Source: Streptomyces sp. NK15101 (lineage in GTDB: Bacteria; Actinomycetota; Actinomycetes; Streptomycetales; Streptomycetaceae). From it: a stretch of 44,852 nt of DNA. The number at the start of each line of letters is the position of its first letter. Positions within the stretch are counted from its first letter, which is position 1. The stretch lies in contig NZ_JAINVG010000062.1 in NCBI RefSeq assembly GCF_020400725.1, forward strand, positions 1 through 44,852, given 5' to 3'. A program made the position numbers and the translations under genes. Below the pieces are notes generated by a model, which saw only the letters and a program-made list of their open reading frames with translations, did not search any database and had not been told where the DNA came from. Of this stretch, positions 7,893 to 16,287 are shown piece by piece.

Positions 7893-8393
7893 CTACTTCA
7901 GGGCGGCGAGCGCCTCGTCGTAGCTCGGCTCGTCGGCGATCTCGCCCACGAGCTGCGCGTGCAGCACGGTGTCGTTCTCGTCGAGGACGACGACGGCGCG
8001 GGCCGTCAGACCGGCGAGCGGCCCGTCCGCGATCTCCACGCCGTAGTTGGTGTGGAACTCGCGGCCGCGGAGCGTCGAGAGGTTCTTGACGTTCTCCAGG
8101 CCCTCGGCGCCGCAGAAGCGGGCCTGGGCGAAGGGCAGGTCGGCGGAGATGCAGAGGACGACCGTGTTGTCCAGCTGCCCGGCCTTCTCGTTGAAGGCGC
8201 GGACGGAGGAGGCGCACGTCGGCGTGTCGACGCTCGGGAAGATGTTGAGGACCTTGCGCAGACCGGCGAAGTCCTTGAGCGACTTGTCCGCCAGTCCCTC
8301 GGCGACGAGCGTGAAGTCGGGGGCCTGGCTGCCGGGGGCCGGCAGAGCGCCGTTGACCTGCACGGGGCTGCCCTTCAGCGTGACCTGGGCCAT
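7893..8393 (-). CDS. tpx: Thiol peroxidase Tpx
   Basis: Atypical 2-Cys peroxiredoxin of 166 aa that reduces peroxides with electrons from thioredoxin. The peroxidatic Cys60 is in PSVDTPTCASSVR and the resolving Cys94 in ARFCGAEG, matching Cys61/Cys95 of the E. coli protein. The length is normal and there is no signal peptide. AAGGAG precedes the ATG at 8393 with 6-7 nt spacing. It converges on the Fur-family gene, so katG, the repressor and tpx form one peroxide-defence block, although tpx has its own upstream region. Confidence 0.95.
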   Translation of the reverse strand: MAQVTLKGSPVQVNGALPAPGSQAPDFTLVAEGLADKSLKDFAGLRKVLNIFPSVDTPTCASSVRAFNEKAGQLDNTVVLCISADLPFAQARFCGAEGLENVKNLSTLRGREFHTNYGVEIADGPLAGLTARAVVVLDENDTVLHAQLVGEIADEPSYDEALAALK

Positions 8394-8485
8394 GGGATCT
8401 CCTTCAGACGTATGAGTGGCAACGGGGGGAATCGTACGGAAGGCGGGCCCGTCCCGGCGACACGGGCCGTCGTGGCTCCGCTCGG

Positions 8486-8507
8486 GCCGTTCACGAACTT
8501 GAACGGC
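8486..8507. promoter_or_regulatory. 8-bp inverted repeat GCCGTTCA-N6-TGAACGGC
   Basis: Perfect arms 8486-8493 and 8500-8507, lying 93 nt upstream of tpx and 63 nt upstream of the alginate-lyase-family promoter. The spacing fits a dimeric repressor site, but a weak hairpin is also possible. Confidence 0.35.
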
Positions 8508-8569
8508 ACGTCCTCGTCGGCGGGTGCCGCGAGTGACCTGCGGGGTCGATCCGACGTCAACGAGCCTTC

Positions 8570-8598
8570 TTGACGCCTTTGGTTCAGACCTTTAGGTT
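8570..8598 (+). promoter_or_regulatory. Promoter TTGACG-N17-TAGGTT
   Basis: -35 TTGACG at 8570-8575 and -10 TAGGTT at 8593-8598 with an ideal 17-nt spacer. Predicted start near 8605, 45 nt before the ATG at 8650. Confidence 0.75.
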
Positions 8599-8621
8599 CC
8601 ACCCTCGACAACCGTCGCTCG

Positions 8622-8635
8622 TTCACGTACGTGAA
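8622..8635. promoter_or_regulatory. Palindrome TTCACGTACGTGAA, probable operator
   Basis: Perfect 14-bp palindrome between the predicted transcription start (about 8605) and the ribosome site (AAGGGG, 8637-8642). A repressor bound here would block the polysaccharide lyase gene. No regulator gene is adjacent. Confidence 0.55.
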
Positions 8636-8649
8636 TAAGGGGTAACCGC

Positions 8650-9831
8650 ATGACCAGATGGTTCACCGCCCCCCTCGTCCTCGCCGGCCTCCTGGCCGCA
8701 CTCGTCGCCACCCCCGGAGCGGACCGCGCCGAAGCCGCCCCGGCCACGTTCGTCCACCCCGGCGTCCTGGTCTCGCGGGGACAGCTCGACTTCACCCGGG
8801 AGAAGGTCCTCGCCGGTGCGCAACCCTGGAAGGGCGCCTTCGACCAGATGGCGGCGAGCAGGTACGCCTCGCTCTCCCGGATCCCGAAGCCCCGTTCGGT
8901 CGTCGAGTGCGGCTCGTACTCGAACCCCAACTACGGCTGCACCGACGAACGCGAGGACGCCCTCGCCGCGTACACCCTCTCCCTGGCCTGGTACGTCACG
9001 CGCGACAGCCGGTACGCCGAGAAGGCCGTCGAGATCATGGACGCCTGGTCCGGCGTGATCACCGATCACACCAACTCCAACGCACCCCTCCAGGCCGGCT
9101 GGGCCGGCTCCTCCTGGCCGCGGGCCGCCGAGATCATCCGGTACACCTACACCGGCTGGCCGCAGGACCGCGTCGACCGTTTCAAGACCATGCTCCGCAC
9201 CGTCTACCTCCCCGAGGTGGCGGGCGGCTCCCAGTCCAACGGCAACTGGGAGCTCAGCATGACGGAGGCCGCCCTCGGCATCGCCGTCTTCCTGGAGGAC
9301 CGGGCCGCCTACGACAGGGCCGTCGCCAAGTTCCGCGGCCGCGTCCCCGCGTACATCTACCTCACGGGCGACGGCGCCCTGCCGAAGGCCGCGCCGGGCA
9401 GCGGACTCGACACCCGTGACGAGATCGTCCGGTACTGGCAGGGACAGACCACCTTCGTCGACGGCCTCACCCAGGAGACCTGCCGCGACCTCACCCACAC
9501 CGGCTACGGACTGTCCGCGATCTCGCACATCGCCGAGACCGGTCGCATCCAGGGGCAGGACCTCTACCCCGAGGTCGCCGACCGGCTGCGCCACGCGCTC
9601 GGGTTCCACGCCAGGTACGAACTCGGCGAGCCCGTTCCGTCCTGGCTCTGCGGCGGCACCCTCAAGGACCACCTCGGGCCCGTCACCGAGGTCGGCTTCA
9701 ACGCGCTGCACGGTCGCATGGGATACGCCATGACGAACACGCAGAAACTCACCGAGGCGAGCCGGCCCGCGGGCACGAACAACCTCTTCGTCGCCTGGGA
9801 GTCCCTCACCCACGCGGGCAACCCCCGCTGA
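8650..9831 (+). CDS. Secreted alginate-lyase-family protein (PL5-like alpha-toroid)
   Basis: Protein of 393 aa with a Sec signal peptide (MTRWFTAPLVLAGLLAALVA, cut near AEA). The mature part has the all-helical alginate-lyase domain: HPGVLVSRGQLDFTREKV at the start, QAGWAGSSWPRAAEIIRYT, then SNGNWELSMTEAALG (the Asn/Trp strip) and TCRDLTHTGYGLSAISHIAE (His and Tyr positions). Members cleave uronic-acid polymers by beta-elimination, but many actinobacterial members have unknown substrates. Four cysteines (SVVECGSY, YGCTDE, ETCRDL, WLCGG) suit an exported protein. The gene has its own promoter and operator-like palindrome, and is followed by a terminator and a GH16 gene. Confidence 0.85.
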   Translation: MTRWFTAPLVLAGLLAALVATPGADRAEAAPATFVHPGVLVSRGQLDFTREKVLAGAQPWKGAFDQMAASRYASLSRIPKPRSVVECGSYSNPNYGCTDEREDALAAYTLSLAWYVTRDSRYAEKAVEIMDAWSGVITDHTNSNAPLQAGWAGSSWPRAAEIIRYTYTGWPQDRVDRFKTMLRTVYLPEVAGGSQSNGNWELSMTEAALGIAVFLEDRAAYDRAVAKFRGRVPAYIYLTGDGALPKAAPGSGLDTRDEIVRYWQGQTTFVDGLTQETCRDLTHTGYGLSAISHIAETGRIQGQDLYPEVADRLRHALGFHARYELGEPVPSWLCGGTLKDHLGPVTEVGFNALHGRMGYAMTNTQKLTEASRPAGTNNLFVAWESLTHAGNPR

Positions 9832-9848
9832 TCCGAAGGGAGTCGGAA

Positions 9849-9873
9849 GGGGCGTCAGGCGTCTTGACGCCCC
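9849..9873 (+). terminator. Terminator hairpin after alginate-lyase-family gene
   Basis: Stem GGGGCGTCA (9849-9857) with TGACGCCCC (9865-9873), 7-nt loop, followed by a pyrimidine-rich stretch. Its second arm includes the TTGACG of the next promoter. Confidence 0.6.
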
Positions 9874-9893
9874 CTTCTCTCACTCCTTAAATC
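9864..9893 (+). promoter_or_regulatory. Candidate promoter TTGACG-N17-TTAAAT for GH16 gene
   Basis: -35 TTGACG at 9864-9869; -10 TTAAAT at 9887-9892 (17-nt spacer) or TAAATC one base later. Predicted start near 9900, 54 nt upstream of the chosen ATG. It overlaps the preceding terminator. Confidence 0.5.
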
Positions 9894-9953
9894 ATGGAGG
9901 CGGCGAAGTGGACCCCTCCCGCCGCACCCCCACAGCCGACGGAAGAGACCCCC

Positions 9954-11228
9954 ATGACCTCCTCCCGCCCACGACTGCGCCCACGACTGCGCCCCCTGTC
10001 CTCCGCCGTGACGGCCCTCGCGCTCGCCCTGGCCGTCGCGGCGCTCGGCCCGGCCACGGATCCGCGCGAAGCGCTCCGGCCCGTGGCCGGGACGGCCACC
10101 GTCACCTTCTCCGACGACTTCGACGGTCCCGCCGGGGCCGCCGTCGACGGCACCCGGTGGCAGACCGAGACCGGCGACAACGTCAACAACCACGAGCGCC
10201 AGTACTACACGGCCGGCAACGCCAACGCCGCGCTCGACGGACAGGGCCACCTGGTGATCACCGCCCGCAAGGAGAACCCGGGCAACTACCAGTGCTGGTA
10301 CGGCCGCTGCGAGTACACCTCCGCCCGGCTCAACACCGCCGGGCGGTTCACCACGCGGTACGGGCACGTCGAAGCCCGCATGAAGGTGCCGCGCGGCCAG
10401 GGCATGTGGCCCGCCTTCTGGATGCTCGGCAACGACATCGGCCAGGTCGGCTGGCCGAACTCGGGCGAGATCGACGTCATGGAGAACGTCGGCTTCGAAC
10501 CGTCCACCGTGCACGGCACCCTGCACGGCCCCGGCTACTCCGGCTCCGGAGGCATCGGCGCCGCGTACACCCTGCCCGGCGGACAGGCCTTCGCCGACGC
10601 CTTCCACACCTTCGCCGTGGACTGGTCGCCCGACCTGATCAGCTGGTCCGTGGACGGGACGGTCTACCAGACCCGCACGCCCGCCGACCTCGGCGGCCGG
10701 ACCTGGGTCTTCGACAAGCCCTTCTTCCTCATCCTCAACCTCGCCGTCGGCGGCTACTGGCCCGGCGACCCGGACGGCTCCACCACCTTCCCCAAGCAGC
10801 TCGTCGTCGATCACGTCCGCGTCACCACCGCCGACGCGCCCACCACCGCGGGGCCGATCACGGGGATCGGCGGCAAGTGCGTCGACGTGGCCGGAGCGAA
10901 CACCGCGAACGGCACCCCCGTCCAGCTCTACGACTGCAACGGGACCGCCGCCCAGCAGTGGACCCTCGCCGCCGACGGAACCGTCCGCGCCCTCGGCAAG
11001 TGCCTGGACGTCACCTCCGCCGGCACGGCCGACGGCACCCCCGTCCAACTGTGGGAGTGCAACGGCACGGGCGCCCAGCGCTGGACCGCCAACGCCGCCC
11101 GGGACGTGGTGAACCCGCAGTCCGGCAAGTGCCTGGACGCCACCGGCAACAGCTCCGCCAACGGCACCAGGCTCCAGATCTGGACCTGCTCGGGCGGCGC
11201 CAACCAGAAGTGGACGGTGACCCGTTGA
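9954..11228 (+). CDS. Secreted GH16 beta-glucanase with ricin-type lectin domain
   Basis: Protein of 424 aa. An Arg-rich n-region and an Ala/Leu core form a signal peptide (about 1-32). The GH16 domain (about 48-290) carries the catalytic motif GEIDVMENVG with nucleophile Glu172, Asp174 and acid/base Glu177. GMWPAFWML and the surrounding strands resemble laminarinases (endo-beta-1,3-glucanases). The C-terminal 125 residues are a ricin-B/CBM13 trefoil with three QxW repeats (AQQWTL, AQRWTA, NQKWTV). The ATG at 9954 follows GGAAGAGA. The in-frame ATG at 9894 is rejected because it lies before the predicted transcription start. Likely degrades fungal or algal beta-1,3-glucan. Confidence 0.93.
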   Translation: MTSSRPRLRPRLRPLSSAVTALALALAVAALGPATDPREALRPVAGTATVTFSDDFDGPAGAAVDGTRWQTETGDNVNNHERQYYTAGNANAALDGQGHLVITARKENPGNYQCWYGRCEYTSARLNTAGRFTTRYGHVEARMKVPRGQGMWPAFWMLGNDIGQVGWPNSGEIDVMENVGFEPSTVHGTLHGPGYSGSGGIGAAYTLPGGQAFADAFHTFAVDWSPDLISWSVDGTVYQTRTPADLGGRTWVFDKPFFLILNLAVGGYWPGDPDGSTTFPKQLVVDHVRVTTADAPTTAGPITGIGGKCVDVAGANTANGTPVQLYDCNGTAAQQWTLAADGTVRALGKCLDVTSAGTADGTPVQLWECNGTGAQRWTANAARDVVNPQSGKCLDATGNSSANGTRLQIWTCSGGANQKWTVTR

Positions 11229-11315
11229 ACGGATGAGGGCCGAGCGCCCGCGCCCACGCCCCCGAGTGCGACACCCGGCTCCCCGGCGACCGCCCTGCGC
11301 GTGAGAGCGGTCCCG

Positions 11316-11336
11316 GCGGAGCCGGCCGGGCTCCGC
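11316..11336. terminator. Hairpin between convergent GH16 and AraC genes
   Basis: Stem GCGGAGCC/GGCTCCGC (11316-11323, 11329-11336) with a 5-nt loop. Usable from both directions. Confidence 0.6.
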
Positions 11337-11373
11337 GCGGGGCGGCGCCTTCTGATCCGCCCGGGAGCGGCGA

Positions 11374-12141
11374 TCAGCCCCGGACCGCCGGGAAGCGGGA
11401 CGGCGGCGTGCCGAACGCCCGCGTGAACGCGGCCGTGAACGCGGCCGGAGAGGCGTACCCGAGCCGGCCCGAGACCTCGCTGACCGTCGCGGTGCGCAGC
11501 AGGGGCACGGCCGCGAGGAGCCGGGCGCGGGACCGCCAGACGGCCGGGCTCTCACCCGTCTCCGCGCGGAAGCGCCGGGTGAACGCCCGCTCGCTCATCG
11601 CGGACCTGGCCGCCCAGTCGGTGTTGGTGACCCCGGCGTCCGGGGCGGCCAGGTACTCCCGGCACAGCGCCGCGAGGTCGCCGGAGGCGGGGATCCCGAC
11701 GTGGAAGGGGAGCGGGGAGCGCGCGGCGATCTCGTGCAGCAGCAGCGTCGCGACGGCGCCCTCCCGCCCCGACGGACCGTAGTCGGGCGGGAACTCGGCC
11801 GCCGCGAGCAGCAGTTCGCGCAGCAGCGGCGGCACGTCCACGACCGTGCAGCGGGCCGGCCACCACGGAACGGCGCCCGGCTCCACGTACAGACTGCGGG
11901 TGCTCACGCCCAGCATCCGGACCCGGTGCGGAGTGGCGGCCGGGATCAGGACCGCCCGCTCGGGCGGCACCGTCCACGTGCCGTCGGCGGTCTCGACGAC
12001 CATGACGCCGGTCGCCCCGTAGAGGAACTGCGCCCGCCGGTGCTCGTGCCAGTCCAGGACCTGCCCGACCGCGTAGTCGGTGCCGATCGGCAGCACGGCC
12101 CGGTCGAGGTGGTCGACGTCGTCCAGCGGGATGTTCTTCAC
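11374..12141 (-). CDS. AraC-family transcriptional regulator, cupin N-domain
   Basis: Protein of 255 aa from the GTG at 12141 (270 aa if the ATG at 12186 is used; neither has a strong ribosome site). The N-terminal AraC-type cupin contains DWHEHRRAQFLYGATG and VPPERAVLIPAATPHRV, where effectors bind. The C-terminal pair of helix-turn-helix units spans SAMSERAFTRRFRAETGESP and TATVSEVSGRLGYASPAAFT, followed by the typical end FTRAFGTPPSRF. It is divergent from the TauE/SafE permease gene with an 84-nt gap. By the usual arrangement it would control that permease (inference). Confidence 0.88.
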   Translation of the reverse strand: MKNIPLDDVDHLDRAVLPIGTDYAVGQVLDWHEHRRAQFLYGATGVMVVETADGTWTVPPERAVLIPAATPHRVRMLGVSTRSLYVEPGAVPWWPARCTVVDVPPLLRELLLAAAEFPPDYGPSGREGAVATLLLHEIAARSPLPFHVGIPASGDLAALCREYLAAPDAGVTNTDWAARSAMSERAFTRRFRAETGESPAVWRSRARLLAAVPLLRTATVSEVSGRLGYASPAAFTAAFTRAFGTPPSRFPAVRG

Positions 12142-12225
12142 CGGGCCACCGTACTGGCCGGGACGCGAAGGAATCCTGCCGACCATCGCATGCGGGAACC
12201 CCGTCCCGCCTGGTGATCTTGACCC

Positions 12226-13041
12226 ATGGACGTGGTGACACTGGTGGCGATCGGGCTCCTCACCGGAGCGACGACGGTCTTGTTCGGGTTCGGCGGCGGC
12301 TTCGTGGCGGTCCCGGTGGTGGTGTGGGCGGACGCCGCCCTCGGCACGGCGGCGCTCCCGGTGGCCACCGCCACCTCGGCCCTGGTGATGGTGGTGAACG
12401 CCGCCTTCGCCACGGCCGTCACCCCACGGCCCGTGCTCCTCGCCCTGCGCGGCAGCGGTGCGCTGTTGCCGCTGCTCGCGGCGGGCGCCTGCGCCGGGGC
12501 GTACGCGTCCCGCTTCGCCCCGCCGGCCCTCACCCGCTGGGCGTTCGTCGCCTACATCGCCCTCACCGCCCTCGACCTGCTGCTCCGCCCCGGCTTCCTC
12601 CGCACCGAGACCGCGCCGGGCACGGAGCCGGCGCGGCCGCTGCCGGCCGCCGCGGGTGCTCCGATCGGAGCGCTCGCCGCCTTCCTCGGCGTCGGAGGCA
12701 GCGTGATGACCGTCCCCGCCATGCGCCGGGCCGGTCACCCCATGCGGGTCGCGACCGCGCTGGCCAACCCGCTCACCCTCGTCGTGGCGCTCCCGGCCGT
12801 CACGGTCTCCCTCGCCGCCTCCCCGCTCCCGGCCGCCACCGCGACCGGCACCGGCCTGGTCGGCCTGGTCGATCCGTACGCGGCGGGGGCGCTGCTCCTG
12901 GGAGCCCTGCCGGTCATCGCCGTCCTCCGCCGCCGCCCGCCCCGGATCCCGGACCGGATCCACGCGTGCGCGTACCTCGCGCTGCTCGGCCTGGTGGCCC
13001 TCGCGATGCTGCTCCCGGACCCGGGGCCGGGCAGGGCCTGA
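12226..13041 (+). CDS. TauE/SafE-family membrane permease
   Basis: Protein of 271 aa with about eight hydrophobic segments arranged in two similar halves, beginning VTLVAIGLLTGATTVLFGFGGGF and repeating at GAPIGALAAFLGVGGSVMTVPAM. The Gly-rich GFGGGF and GVGGS turns are hallmarks of the TauE/SafE (sulfite exporter) family, which moves sulfite, sulfoacetate or other organic anions across the membrane. The ATG at 12226 has no Shine-Dalgarno sequence, so the transcript may be leaderless or nearly so. Divergent from the AraC regulator. Two sulfite-oxidase-family genes lie 25-30 kb away, but nothing links them directly. Confidence 0.85.
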   Translation: MDVVTLVAIGLLTGATTVLFGFGGGFVAVPVVVWADAALGTAALPVATATSALVMVVNAAFATAVTPRPVLLALRGSGALLPLLAAGACAGAYASRFAPPALTRWAFVAYIALTALDLLLRPGFLRTETAPGTEPARPLPAAAGAPIGALAAFLGVGGSVMTVPAMRRAGHPMRVATALANPLTLVVALPAVTVSLAASPLPAATATGTGLVGLVDPYAAGALLLGALPVIAVLRRRPPRIPDRIHACAYLALLGLVALAMLLPDPGPGRA

Positions 13042-13071
13042 GGCCGACGGCCCCGGCGCCGGGCCAGGCCT

Positions 13072-13099
13072 GACACCGGGTCGGGGCCGACCCGGTGTC
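13072..13099. terminator. Bidirectional terminator between permease and TPR genes
   Basis: Perfect 13-bp arms (13072-13084 and 13087-13099) with GG at the centre, 31 nt past the permease stop and 85 nt past the convergent TPR gene's stop. Confidence 0.65.
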
Positions 13100-13185
13100 G
13101 GGTCCGGACACCGGCCGGCGTCCGGACCGTGCGCCGGTGTCCGGACCGCGTGGCGGTGTCGGGACCGCGCGCCGGTCCGGCTGTC
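13091..13185. repeat. Imperfect ~20-bp tandem repeat, core GGTGTCSGGACCG
   Basis: Four to five units start at about 13091, 13115, 13134, 13153 and 13172. The best two are CCGGCGTCCGGACCG and CCGGTGTCCGGACCG. The repeat partly overlaps the terminator and reaches the stop codon of the TPR gene. Confidence 0.55.
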
Positions 13186-16100
13186 AGTTCCCGGCGCGGG
13201 ACAGGTAGTCCTGCCGCAGGGCGTCGAGGATGTGGGCGGCCTCGGGGAGGTCCGCCTTCCGGCAGCGCGCGGCCGCCGTCGCCAGCCGGACGACGGCCTC
13301 GTTCAGCCGGCCCAGGCCGTTGCCCTCGACCAGCGCGGCGATCCGGACCGCCTCGGCGCGCGGCACCTCGCCGTCCTCGCCGCCCTGTTCGTGGGCGGCG
13401 ATCGCGGCCTCCGCCTCGGCCAGGGCCTCGGGGAAGCGGTCCGCCTCCGCCAGGACGCGCGCCCTGCGGTAGTGCACCTCGCCGCTCTCGTACCAGACCG
13501 CGAAGCCCTCGGCCTCCTCCGGCGACACGGCGGCGAGCAGCGCCTCCCCCCGGGCCAGGTGACCGAGCGCCGCGTCGACGCCCTCGGCCCCCCTGGCCGC
13601 CATGGTCAGCCGGGCGAACTCGCGCGTCATGTGCGCCACCAGGGGCGGGTGCGGCGCTTCGGCGTGCGCGGCGAGGGCCCGCTCGTACGCCGTGTCCGCC
13701 GCCTCCCAGCGGCCCGCGAGCGCCAGCGTCGTCGCCGCCTCCGCCGCCACCAGGGTCAGGATCCGGCCGCCGTCCTCCCACCCCGCGACGGTGTCCGCGA
13801 GGCGCAGGAACTCCTCGGCCGCCGCCAGGTGCTCCTCGAGCTCCCGCAGTCCGCGCGCCAGGTCCAGTCGCGCCTGGGCCAGCGGCCGTTCGCCCAGCGA
13901 GGCGGCCGCCCCGTCGGCGAGGACCGACTCGAGCACGGCGACGGCATCCGCCTGCTGCCCGCCGCGCGCGAGGACGTCGGACAGTTGGAGCCGGGCCTCG
14001 GTGGCCTCGCCGTGCGCCCCGTCCCGGTCGAACCGTGCGGCCGCCTCCGAGAGGTGACGCACGGCAGCGGTCGTGTCCCCGAGGTGCGAGGCCGCGTGGC
14101 CGAGCAGCGCGTACGTCGGAGCCAGCGGGAACTCGACGTCGTCGTAGCGCACCGCGTCCGCGATCGCCTGGTGCAGCAGCTCCACCGCCTCCGCCGGCTC
14201 CTGCCTGCCCAGCAGCAGCTGCGCGAGCAGGGCGCGGGGGCGGGACCCGCGCCAGGGCTGTTCCGAGGCCTCCACGTCCCGCAGGCTCGCGCGGAGCTCC
14301 GCCTCGGCGCGCGTGACGTCACCGCGCCGGCCGGCCACCTCGGCGAGGAACTGGCGGGCGTTGGCCACGTGGTGGGGAAGGGACAGGCGCTCCGCCTCGG
14401 CGCGCAGCGTGCGGGCGGACTCCTCGAACCGCTCCAGGGCGGCTCCGGGAACGTCCGGAAGCTGCCGTATCACGTCCTGGTACGCGGCGAAGGTGACCGA
14501 GTACAGGATCGCGAGGTACTCCAGGGCACGGTCCGCCGCGGCGTCGGCGCCGGCCACCGCCTCGCCCTCCCCGAGCCCCTCGCCCGTGAAAGGGGCCTCG
14601 GCCTTGAGCCGCTCCACCTCGCGCAGGGCCTCGTCGAGGCCGGAACGCACGGCCTCGGCGTCCGGCAGCGCGTTCCCCGCCCCGGCCCCGGCCCCGGCCC
14701 CAGCGCCCGCGTCCGCCGTCGCGCCCGCGCCGGCACCGGCTCCGTGGTCCGCGGCGGGGTCCGTCGCGTCGTCCTTCCCCGGCGCCTTCTCCGTCGCCTT
14801 CACCGCGGCCGCGGTCGACCACGCGAGGGCGCGCGTCCGGGCGGAGAGCGCCTGCCACGGCATGCCGAGGTCCGCGAAGAGCGCGGCGGCCCGTTCGAGT
14901 TCGGCGACGCCCTCCGCGTCCCGGTCCTCCCGCGTGAGCGTGTACGCGCGCTGCTCGGCGAGCTCCGCCCGCAGCAGGTCCTCCGGGCCGAGCCGGTCGT
15001 CGTGCGCGGCCGAGCCGTCGGCGAGGCGCTCCGCGATGCGGGTCCAGAGCCGCCCGTCGCCGGGATGACCCGCGCGCGCCATGCGCCGCGCCTCCCGCAC
15101 CAGGGAGACGAAGTCCTCGGGGACCTCCGTCACGGAGGCCGGAGCGGGCGCCGCGGGCGCGGCCACGGGGGACGGGGTGACGGACGTCCGCAGGCCCAGC
15201 GGCAGCGGCTCGTCGAGCAGCGGCCGGCGGGCGAGGCGCTCACGACGGCGGTCGCCGACGGCCGTGGTGCCGTTGCGCGCGTCGAAGGCCGCGGCGAGCC
15301 GGTCCGCCTCGGCGCGGACATGGGCGAGGAGCCCGTCCGCCGTCCAGTTCCGTCCCGGCGGACCGGCCACGGGAGTGTCCGTGTGCCCGTCCCCGACGAG
15401 CCGGGCGAGCAGCACCTCGACGCCGGTGAGGAACTCCAGGTGGGCCAGCGGGGCTCCGGCCGCCTCGAACAGCGGGCGGTTCTCCGCGAGGATCTCCAGG
15501 CCGCGCCCCTCGTTGCGGGAGAGCGCGCAGAACTCCAGGTGCAGGCCGACCTCCTCCTGCGTGCCGGTGTTGCCGCGCACCCGCCGGTAGCCGGCGAGGT
15601 GGTGCGAGCGCGCCTCGTCCGTGCGGCCGAGGCGCAGCAGGGGCAGCAGCGCCCGCGCCTGGCTGACCTGCGGCTCCTCGGTGCAGCCCTGGGTCCCGTC
15701 GAGGACCGGCCGCCAGATGCCGAGCGCGGCTTCGTCGTCGCCGGCCACCACCTGGTGCCAGGCGAACTTCCGGGTCTCGCAGGCCTCGCAGTCGCTGAGC
15801 TCGGTGCGGGGACGGGTGGCCCACAGGTCGTAGGCGTCGGCGACGCCCTCGCCGGTGTGGGCCGCGACGTGGTAGCGCATCGCGGCCACCGGCTGCATGC
15901 CGTGCCCGGCCTCCTCGTACCGCTCGCGCATCTGGTCGATCCAGCCCCGGACGGTGGCCAGCGGCAGTTCGGGCACCTGGAGCAGGGAGGTCGTCACCCA
16001 CTTGAAGATCCAGAAGACCTGGTGTGCCTCCCACTGGCTGAAGGACTCGGGGGCGGTGTCCCAGAGCTTGAGCAGCCGGGCGAACGCGACGGGCGACTTG

Positions 16101-16285
16101 CGGGACTCGCCGGTGAACTCGTACGCCGTGATCAGCTCGATGAGGGCCGTCACGAGCGTGTCCGGCTTCTCGAAGGCCTCGGCGGCCTCGACGAGCTCCT
16201 CGGCGGTGACGGTCCGCCGCAGGCCGTGGGGCCGGTCGTGGTTCTCGCGCAGCGCCTCGACGACGGCCTCGGGGGTGTCCAGCAT
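13184..16285 (-). CDS. Large tetratricopeptide-repeat protein coupled to HSP90
   Basis: Protein of 1033 aa, all helical, with no signal peptide or membrane segment. Residues 1-160 lead to a motif DCEACET (Cys166, Cys169) with Cys201 in GTQGCTEEPQ, possibly a metal site. TPR-like helix pairs follow to about 380. A long linker contains a Gly-Ala run (about 515-540). The C-terminal 480 residues hold many more TPR units, such as RALLAQLLLGRQEPAEAVEL and YALLGHAASHLGDTTAAVRH. The ATG at 16285 is 2 nt past the HSP90 stop codon and its ribosome site GGAAGGAG lies inside the HSP90 reading frame, so translation is coupled. It is probably a scaffold or client adaptor for that ATPase (inference). No enzymatic motif seen. 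Confidence 0.88.
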   Translation of the reverse strand: MLDTPEAVVEALRENHDRPHGLRRTVTAEELVEAAEAFEKPDTLVTALIELITAYEFTGESRKSPVAFARLLKLWDTAPESFSQWEAHQVFWIFKWVTTSLLQVPELPLATVRGWIDQMRERYEEAGHGMQPVAAMRYHVAAHTGEGVADAYDLWATRPRTELSDCEACETRKFAWHQVVAGDDEAALGIWRPVLDGTQGCTEEPQVSQARALLPLLRLGRTDEARSHHLAGYRRVRGNTGTQEEVGLHLEFCALSRNEGRGLEILAENRPLFEAAGAPLAHLEFLTGVEVLLARLVGDGHTDTPVAGPPGRNWTADGLLAHVRAEADRLAAAFDARNGTTAVGDRRRERLARRPLLDEPLPLGLRTSVTPSPVAAPAAPAPASVTEVPEDFVSLVREARRMARAGHPGDGRLWTRIAERLADGSAAHDDRLGPEDLLRAELAEQRAYTLTREDRDAEGVAELERAAALFADLGMPWQALSARTRALAWSTAAAVKATEKAPGKDDATDPAADHGAGAGAGATADAGAGAGAGAGAGNALPDAEAVRSGLDEALREVERLKAEAPFTGEGLGEGEAVAGADAAADRALEYLAILYSVTFAAYQDVIRQLPDVPGAALERFEESARTLRAEAERLSLPHHVANARQFLAEVAGRRGDVTRAEAELRASLRDVEASEQPWRGSRPRALLAQLLLGRQEPAEAVELLHQAIADAVRYDDVEFPLAPTYALLGHAASHLGDTTAAVRHLSEAAARFDRDGAHGEATEARLQLSDVLARGGQQADAVAVLESVLADGAAASLGERPLAQARLDLARGLRELEEHLAAAEEFLRLADTVAGWEDGGRILTLVAAEAATTLALAGRWEAADTAYERALAAHAEAPHPPLVAHMTREFARLTMAARGAEGVDAALGHLARGEALLAAVSPEEAEGFAVWYESGEVHYRRARVLAEADRFPEALAEAEAAIAAHEQGGEDGEVPRAEAVRIAALVEGNGLGRLNEAVVRLATAAARCRKADLPEAAHILDALRQDYLSRAGN

Positions 16286-16287
16286 CT

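Noticed and set aside
8394..8573. A high-GC3 minus-strand stretch upstream of tpx reading DEDVPFKFVNGPSG that looks faintly coding.
   Set aside because: It runs straight into the tpx ribosome-site region without its own start signals, has no recognisable homology, and contains the promoter elements of the neighbouring gene.
9894..9953. Upstream in-frame ATG for the GH16 gene.
   Set aside because: It lies at or before the predicted transcription start and would add 20 Pro-rich residues ahead of a normal signal peptide. The ATG at 9954 has a ribosome site.
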